From: Thamnaconus septentrionalis
Taxonomy: Eukaryota > Chordata > Actinopteri > Tetraodontiformes > Monacanthidae
DNA: 64,000 nucleotides
Direction: 5' to 3'
Assembly (NCBI GenBank): GCA_009823395.1
Contig: CM020505.1
Location: forward strand, 10,665,629 to 10,729,628
Part shown: positions 57,263 to 64,000 of the stretch, in pieces
Numbering within the stretch: the first letter of the stretch is position 1
Layout of the letters: the number at the start of each line of letters is the position of its first letter
The notes under the pieces: generated by a model
What the model was told of the DNA's origin: nothing
Database searches by the model: none
What the model saw: the letters and a program-made list of their open reading frames with translations, nothing else
Translations under genes and position numbers: made by a program

Positions 57263-59087
57263 TTTTTTCCATCCAGCCAAAGCACATTAGAGTGACGTGG
57301 AGGTGGTTGCTTGCTGTTTGAATGCACCTGACGCGACAAAGCCTCAGATGTTGTGGGCTTCTTGAATAATTGATGTATTTTCTGTGCCACTAATAAGATG
57401 TGTTTGGTGAACAATATATGTTACTCCCCTTCTCTTTGAACTCTTTTAAACCACTAGCAACTGTCTTGTGTAAAATTGTCAGAGTTGATTAGTCCATACA
57501 TAATTATTAAGTAGCCATTTCTATATGGTAGTTATGTTGATGTCTGTGGTCTGTTGATTAGCTGTTTGTGTATGTCCACTTTTGTGAAACTTTTTTGCAT
57601 GTTTTGGATTGTCGTTATTCCCCAATGAAAGCAATTGAATTGTATTACACTAGGTCCATGTTTTTGATGATATTTCGGGACTGAGCACCGGCGATTAGAC
57701 CAGCTCTGAAGCAGAGCAGGTTATCGCAAGGCGAAGACCTGTTTGTTCTTTGTATGTTTATTATTATCAATATTATTATTATTATTTTTCTTTTTCTCGG
57801 CACCTGCGCTTCAAACCTCAATTTCATCCCCTTAACATACCTGGATCCTCGCACAATCTTGCACGAAGGATGCATTGATTAATCATAATAGACTTGCTAA
57901 CATTTGCAAAGTTAATCTATAAATTTAGGATTTATTTGATTGAAGAAAACAATTTGATCCCACCAACAGCCCAGCTATGGGCTTTAAAAGATTTAATCAC
58001 TTGTTGTTTTATTATTATTTATTATTTTTTAACGAGTGTGTTTGCCTTTTTCTTTGACAGTTGCCCTGCTGCTGATCTGGCCAAGTCTAAATATTGCAAA
58101 ATGTTTCTTTCTGTATTTTTTAATAAGCCGAAATGGAAGGAGAGCAAAAAAGATACTGAGAAGCAAGTTGTTAAACTAGTTGACAAATGTCCAGACATCA
58201 GAGTTTATTGTTCACCCTCAATCAAATACTGCAATTCCCTGAGAATTTCCTAAATTAACTTGGGGATCAGAGCCATCTGTGGAAATGAAAGGACGAGCTC
58301 TTGCTCTTCCTCTCTCGGTGCGGCGCGGCTGCACAGCTCCTGCCCCGCGTTCACATGTTGCCTATTTGAAGGCACTTTATTCTAATGCGCTGTGGTTTTT
58401 CGAAACGCAATCCCAAGAAAGAAATAAAAGCTCGGACAGCTGCATTACTGTCCAACTTGTCAGCTTTGTTGAATACAAACTCAATCGCGGCTGTCACGGC
58501 CCCTTAAAAGCCGGGCTGGCGGAGTGCAGGACTGGAAGTGACAAAAGCAGATAGACGTCGCTGCAATTTTCGGGGAAGGAGAATGGACACTTAAATGCAT
58601 TTTTAGACGTTTACGAGGAGTTCATACTGTTCTCTATGAATCAATAATAAGCAGCATGCAGGAGGCCCAAGATACAATTATCCACTCTAAAGTACCTCCC
58701 CTGTCGGTACATTGAGAATTAAAATCAACATGCTGTCAGGTGCAATGGCATTCATGTTTTCCCTTCGCTCCAGTAGAGCCTGTCTCTGGAGGCAGGGCTA
58801 ACCAAAGCAGCCTTGAAATAACACATTTCCTACTGCACAATTACAAAGCCGCCTCTCGGCAAAGGGAAGAAAAGCGAGATGTCTGTATGAATTTCCTGAG
58901 TGCATTATGAGTACAGCTGTTACGAAATAATGCAACACAAAAATGTCAACACTTCGCCGACGTATTAGCTAACAATATAATGAGCGGAACAATGGCGCCC
59001 CGTTTTAGCGCATTAGCCCGTGCTTGTAATTGCAATTGTCAGGTTTCACCGCCGTTTGCGCTGACATTTAATTCATGCTCAACGTGG

Positions 59088-59108
59088 CACACACACACAC
59101 ACACACAC
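59088..59108. repeat. (CA)n microsatellite
   Basis: About ten CA units, read directly. Confidence 0.92.
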
Positions 59109-60469
59109 CGGTGGCGGTGGCACCGCAGTATCTCTCTATCGCACACATAATTTATTACCCCTCCGCACCCCCCACCCTCCTACCCGCACCATATCTTTCA
59201 CAAAGGATACAGTCACTTTTAAGTGTATCTGACAAGTGCAGCTGTTCCTCAGATTGGCTACGAGCAGATTGTGGCTCCACGCTCTGGCTGGGAGGCTCCA
59301 GTCCCTGCGCGTTGCGTCTGGATATTGAGATGTTTCATGCAATTATGAAAACCTCATTGCTCGCATCAAGCCTTCATAAATTCAAATCGCAGCCTGTCTT
59401 TAGGTTTCGCGTCGCGCCGCGTCAATGCAGCGAGACGTTTCTTTTCATTCTCTAATTCAACGGGTGGTTTGATGGAAAAAGAATAGTCAGGAATAAATCC
59501 AAACGAAGAGACATCCACAGGGGATGAGAGAGACTTTGGGGATGAGCCACGCTGGAAAGCCTAAATAAATGAGTAAATCAGATTCAACTGTATAATTGAC
59601 TTACAATGATATTCCCTTATCCCGGCAATTCTCTGTAGGATTCAAAGAATCCATACTCATGGATATGGACTTGTTTTCCAGCCACGTTGAATAAATGTGT
59701 CCATTTGAGAGAGGGGGGACAGGAGTTATGAAGAAGCCGATGTATGTAAGTGCTTATCTTAAAATCAAAGTGAGATGTTTAAAGTTCCACCTGTTAAATG
59801 AAGTCCCTCAGCTAGAAGATCAAAGATAGAAGATGTAAATTTCACATGGAGTCATTGATCACATATGAATATTGACTTCAGAAAAAAAAAAATCTCTTAC
59901 AAGCAGCGTCTTGTTGTTTAGAGCGCAGACTGTGATTAAACCACAAAAGGAGCATTTTTTGTGTGGCAAAGATGTTTTTTCTTCAACTGCTTATTATTAT
60001 ATTGTACAGCTGTCACTTTTGTGACATATGAAACAAAAAATGAAGTCATGAACAAAAGCCATCTGGTCAGTTGCACATTTTTTAATGTACAGCGTGTAAT
60101 TTAAGTGCCACTTGCTCTTTTTTCAAAACCATGGTATCAACATCACAGCAGCTGAAATTATTTTGACCGTGATTAGTGAAAGTATTTATATTTTGTCTCA
60201 GGGCGGCCGATGTACGATGACAGATATTTTTTTTATGCTGTTCAAAAACAAAACATCATTTTGCTGATGAGAACATACGACTTATCTGTAAGTGTTGATG
60301 CATTTTTATTGTTCTGGTGAACAATGCTAAAGTGTTGACACACAAACCACTTCCTATGAAAGTGAGACCAACAACTCAGTTCAGCAAAAATAGAAATGTC
60401 AGTTAAGAAAGTTTTGAATTTAACTTTGATTCCAAAATGTTAATGTTAACATGACGCAAAACATCGATT

Positions 60470-60890
60470 GACTCATTAAAAAAGTGAGCGCGTCAGCAAC
60501 GGCAGTAATTTAAGTGCATTCAGCCACATATCTGATTATGGAGCCAACCGATTTCCCAGCCAATGGACTCGAGTGAGGCCGCACACAGGCTGAGCGGAAC
60601 GCTTCGGCCGCGTTGCGCCTTTAAGATGAGAAACTCAGCCTTTTCCAGCCATTTACCGCAAACCCTCTCTACAAAGTGCTGCGAACGGAGCCATTACACG
60701 ACTGGGGTGAAAATATTTGCTTTTATCACTCATCTATTTGAACACTGGCAGTGTCCCCAGCCGGCAGAATGCTGCGCGGGGCAATTACAGCCGTGCCCCG
60801 CGTGTCATCGTTTCCAAATAATTTACCACCTGCAATTAGCTGACTTCAGTTGTCATCGCAGCGCTTTGTGAACTCTGTGGGAGAGTAGTT
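60470..60890. promoter_or_regulatory. Candidate conserved non-coding block
   Basis: Repeat-free DNA with retained CpGs (CTTCGGCCGCGTTGCGCC, GCTGCGCGGGGCAATTACAG), a forward CCAAT, an ACAAAG HMG-box word and several AATTA/TAATTT words. It is one of the densest such stretches in the desert. Conservation was not tested. Confidence 0.28.
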
Positions 60891-63800
60891 GATGTATTAG
60901 GGGCACTAAAGCAAGAGTCTTCATTAGGGAATGTATATGTACATACAATCCATATGCGCGGCTAATGAATGCACATAGCGAGCAAAAATAAAGATGGCCC
61001 TTCTCTGACAAATTAGGAATAAACCTTTCTGACAGCCGCCGTTTGGTTTAGAACAAATGTGAGACATGAAAAATTGTTTGACACACTTTCATAAAAGCAA
61101 GTGGCAGCAGCCCATCCTTTAGCATGCGGTAATGGCCTTTCGTTGTTAGATTCAATGGAGAAAGCTATTCATACTGTTATGTGATTGAAAAGAAAATTGA
61201 ATCCTTTTGATGTTATAAATGTGTCTATTACAGCATTTGCACACAAAATTTCTTTGGAAATTACAGAGAAAAGAGTGATTCTCTGGAAGGAAATGTTTTG
61301 GAATGACATATTGAATTCTATTCCTGCCTGCATATCAATATAGTGCAGGCGTTCTACAACAACTTTGCAACTATATGATTTTTCACTGGGCTGAAAGGCT
61401 AAAATTACTACACTATATACATGGAAAAAAGGTTAACGGTTGGATATTTCTCATCTTCTAATGAACAGTATCTTCAAGTGCGCTCCGCTGAAGTTATGAG
61501 AAACTTTCATCTTTTTTTTTTTTTTTTTTTTACATGAGTGGGTTTGTCTGCAGCCACGGCTTGGTTCAGAAAAGGTTCAAAGGTGGGTGAGTTCGAGACC
61601 ACATTTAGTTAATAAAAAAAGACCTCATGATATTTAAATATAAAAAAAATGAAGGATGCAAACAGACCATTTACAACCTGTGTAACCAGTGGCAACAACC
61701 TTTACTTCTTTCTCTCCAGAATGAAATGGATAACTGGCCCTTCAGTCTGCAGTTCAATGTTCAAGTTATATTTTTACTGTTGGTTACTTATAAGACCATT
61801 TGTAACTTTCATATTAAAAGTAGCTAAAAAAAATCCATTATCTTTCGTTCAGTCCCGATGTGTAATTTATTCATCACCCCTTTTCAACAAGATGTAAAGG
61901 TAAATGTTTGCACGATTATATTCAGTGGTTCCAGATTAGTCTGAAAATAAATAAAGCACAACTGTATAATTTAATGTGTGCATAAAAGTGTCACTGAAAA
62001 ATATGTAAGCAAATAGTTTCAGGTAATGTCGTTTTGCCAATTAAATAAATAAAGGTAAAAAGAAATATTTAATTTCTGACATTCTAATTACTGAGTTTCC
62101 CAACTTTTGAAGTTTACCGAGACAACTAAACATGCTGCTTTTGTGGCTAAATGCTTCAAAAATCTTGCAAATGGATGTTTTGAATTAATCAAACATCTTG
62201 CCAGACGTGGAACTTAATAGAATCATAAGAATGGGAAACTGTAGGGATTCTGCAGCTGAACCCTTGTAATCTTTGACCCACTTGTTGTCCTAAAAAGTCT
62301 CTGAGAAAGGGCCAGCTTGATAATACCAAGTTTAATGTATTATTCAGGGCTCCGTCTCTGTGTCTGGTCTAGTTTTTCTGTGCCATCGTTAATTTTAGAG
62401 AACTGCTCGCGCGATGCTAAACTTCAGTGACATTTATTTTGAGCAATCGAGAGAGACATAAGTTCTCCAGAGTACAATGATGCATCGTAGGATTGTTCAA
62501 ATGCATACGTGTAAATGCATTATTTGGCATTTGTTTAATTACACATGGCGTTTTTGCGAGTTCAGGTTTTTTTTGGGTGAGGAAGAAAACAAAAGCCCTC
62601 ATACAGATACAGTATAGTGCAGTATTCTTTGCCATATTTAAGTGTTTTACAGGCCTGATGACAGAAAATCAATTAGAAAATTAGACAAGTAAAATGTTCT
62701 ATATAATATAGAATCAAGTCGGGAAGAAATCAATGGCTTATCAGTGGAACTCGCTGATAAGTTTTTAATTAATTGGACAATAGGTGCACAGATGGGTCAG
62801 TTTCTCACACTGCTTCACGTCTGTGATCGGCTTCAAAAATCCTGATTAAAGAGTTTTGACGATACTTAAATTTCTCGTTTTTCGATCCCAGGTTAGCCTC
62901 TCTGATTTAGCTTCTCGGAGAAACATTTCTCCGGTGTTTCTGGGTAACATGTTGGCACAAGCTGCCTAGAAGTCGCTCAGGAATCTGAGGAGACATCTGC
63001 ATTCAAGGTGGGACACTTTATAATTTAACCCATCGTTGAACACAAGCTGCTTTCTGATCACTGCACCACAACATTATTCAATTGCCTTAATGAGTGCATT
63101 TAAAGACTTTCAGCTATGCTCATATTTGATGTTTTCAGGCCTGTTGTAAAACATTTTGAAGTCTTAGCAAATGGTTGTAATAGCTTTCTTTCAGAGCGGC
63201 GATAATGATTATGGATGTATTCAAATGAAATTAAATCCCAGACACTGCGATGCAAGTCACTGTGACTAACTCGAGCGCATCAATCATTTCTCCTGGAGCC
63301 GCCGGTCGGGAACACTGTCGATTCACACCGAGGCACTTTTGATGTGGGACACAAAGGAATAATAATCGCTTTAATTCAAAGGTGCACTTTATACTTACAA
63401 TTTCAATCAAATTTCATTTGAGCATCAAAAAGACGGTGTTTGCATTATGCTCCGGAACAAATTGGTCCCTCAGTTTGTGGACAGATTTCCCCAGGAGCGG
63501 CTCGCCGAGTGAAAAGGCAGATGGCAGTTTGTGCATCTTTACAACGTAATGAATTGCCTTAAAGTAATAAAAAGACACAACAACAAAAACCACAAACATT
63601 TCCACCTCACAGAACATGAAAATCATAATTAAAACTCTGTCTTCATCAGAGCTGAAGAAAACATGGCCTGATGAATCATTTCAACTCAGAAGTATGCAGC
63701 AACCGGGCCAGAAGAGAAGTGTTTATCACCCTATAGAAGACTTCCAGGCCTGGACTTGGCACTCTTGAAAATTTTTTTTTAAATTTTTTTATTTTCGCTC

Positions 63801-64000
63801 TCCCAGATTGTCACAGGTTTGGTGACGACTCTCAGCAAAGGAAGTCGGGCAAAGTGTCGGATTTCCTGTTGTCAACGTGACGGCTGTGACCCGAGGACAA
63901 CGGGATATTAATTTGCATGTGATTAGCGAGGCTGTGATTGAGTGGGTACAGAAGTGGCGCGGCGCAGTGTGTTTTTGCCGTGTCATGAGGTTGTCATCGT

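Larger units (their letters stand above)
57263..64000. other. Gene-poor desert to the window end
   Basis: No recognised exon. Candidate regulatory blocks by complexity are 58.28-59.45 kb, 60.45-61.15 kb and 62.9-63.4 kb. The block at 60.45-60.9 kb includes CCGATTTCCCAGCCAATGG, GGGGCAATTACAGCC and CAATTAGCTGACTTCAG. A (CA)n tract is at 59088-59108 and a T run at 61511-61532. Confidence 0.35.

Overview
The window is vertebrate nuclear DNA, most likely from a teleost fish. The evidence is spliced genes with GT-AG introns, long simple repeats ((TA)n, (GT)n, (ATCT)n, (ATT)n), hAT-, Tc1-, Harbinger- and LINE-like relics of the kinds common in fish, and two intact genes whose products resemble fish sequences. 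There are no bacterial-style operons, no CRISPR array and no rRNA, and I recognise no tRNA gene. I do not assign a species.

Layout. (1) 1.6-4.1 kb, minus strand: a complete five-exon cytochrome P450, recognised as CYP2R1 (microsomal vitamin D 25-hydroxylase), 519 codons, with the I-helix AGTETT, ExxR and FSLGRRQCLG haem motifs. (2) 4.2-9.4 kb: spacer between two divergent genes, holding simple repeats and a SINE-like fragment. (3) 9.4-11.9 kb, plus strand: a complete calcitonin/CGRP gene (calca). Two shared coding exons are followed by a calcitonin terminal exon and a CGRP exon, so alternative splicing and polyadenylation give two hormones. A TATA box, two CCAAT elements and an overlapping forkhead/E-box composite lie just upstream. 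(4) 12-15 kb: two copies of a dispersed teleost repeat, a CpG-containing possible non-coding first exon with a consensus donor near 13.87 kb, and a hAT-type MITE. (5) 15-64 kb: about 49 kb in which I recognise no protein-coding exon. It holds microsatellites, further hAT MITEs with clear target-site duplications, another TIR element, LINE, Tc1 and Harbinger relics, and many stretches of complex DNA rich in homeodomain, POU and HMG-box-like words. Those stretches look like the enhancer-dense deserts around developmental regulators.

Together, cyp2r1 and calca are neighbours in vertebrates and both act in calcium and vitamin D physiology: CYP2R1 makes 25-hydroxyvitamin D, and calcitonin lowers blood calcium. 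In human the same chromosomal region continues to INSC and SOX6. The gene-poor right side could therefore be regulatory DNA or introns of a flanking gene such as insc or sox6, but no exon of either was recognised. The observations most worth follow-up are the (ATCT)n array abutting the calca exon 3 donor, the compact calca promoter composite, the calcitonin/CGRP processing signals, a telomere-like tract between 113-bp direct repeats, and the candidate regulatory blocks of the desert.
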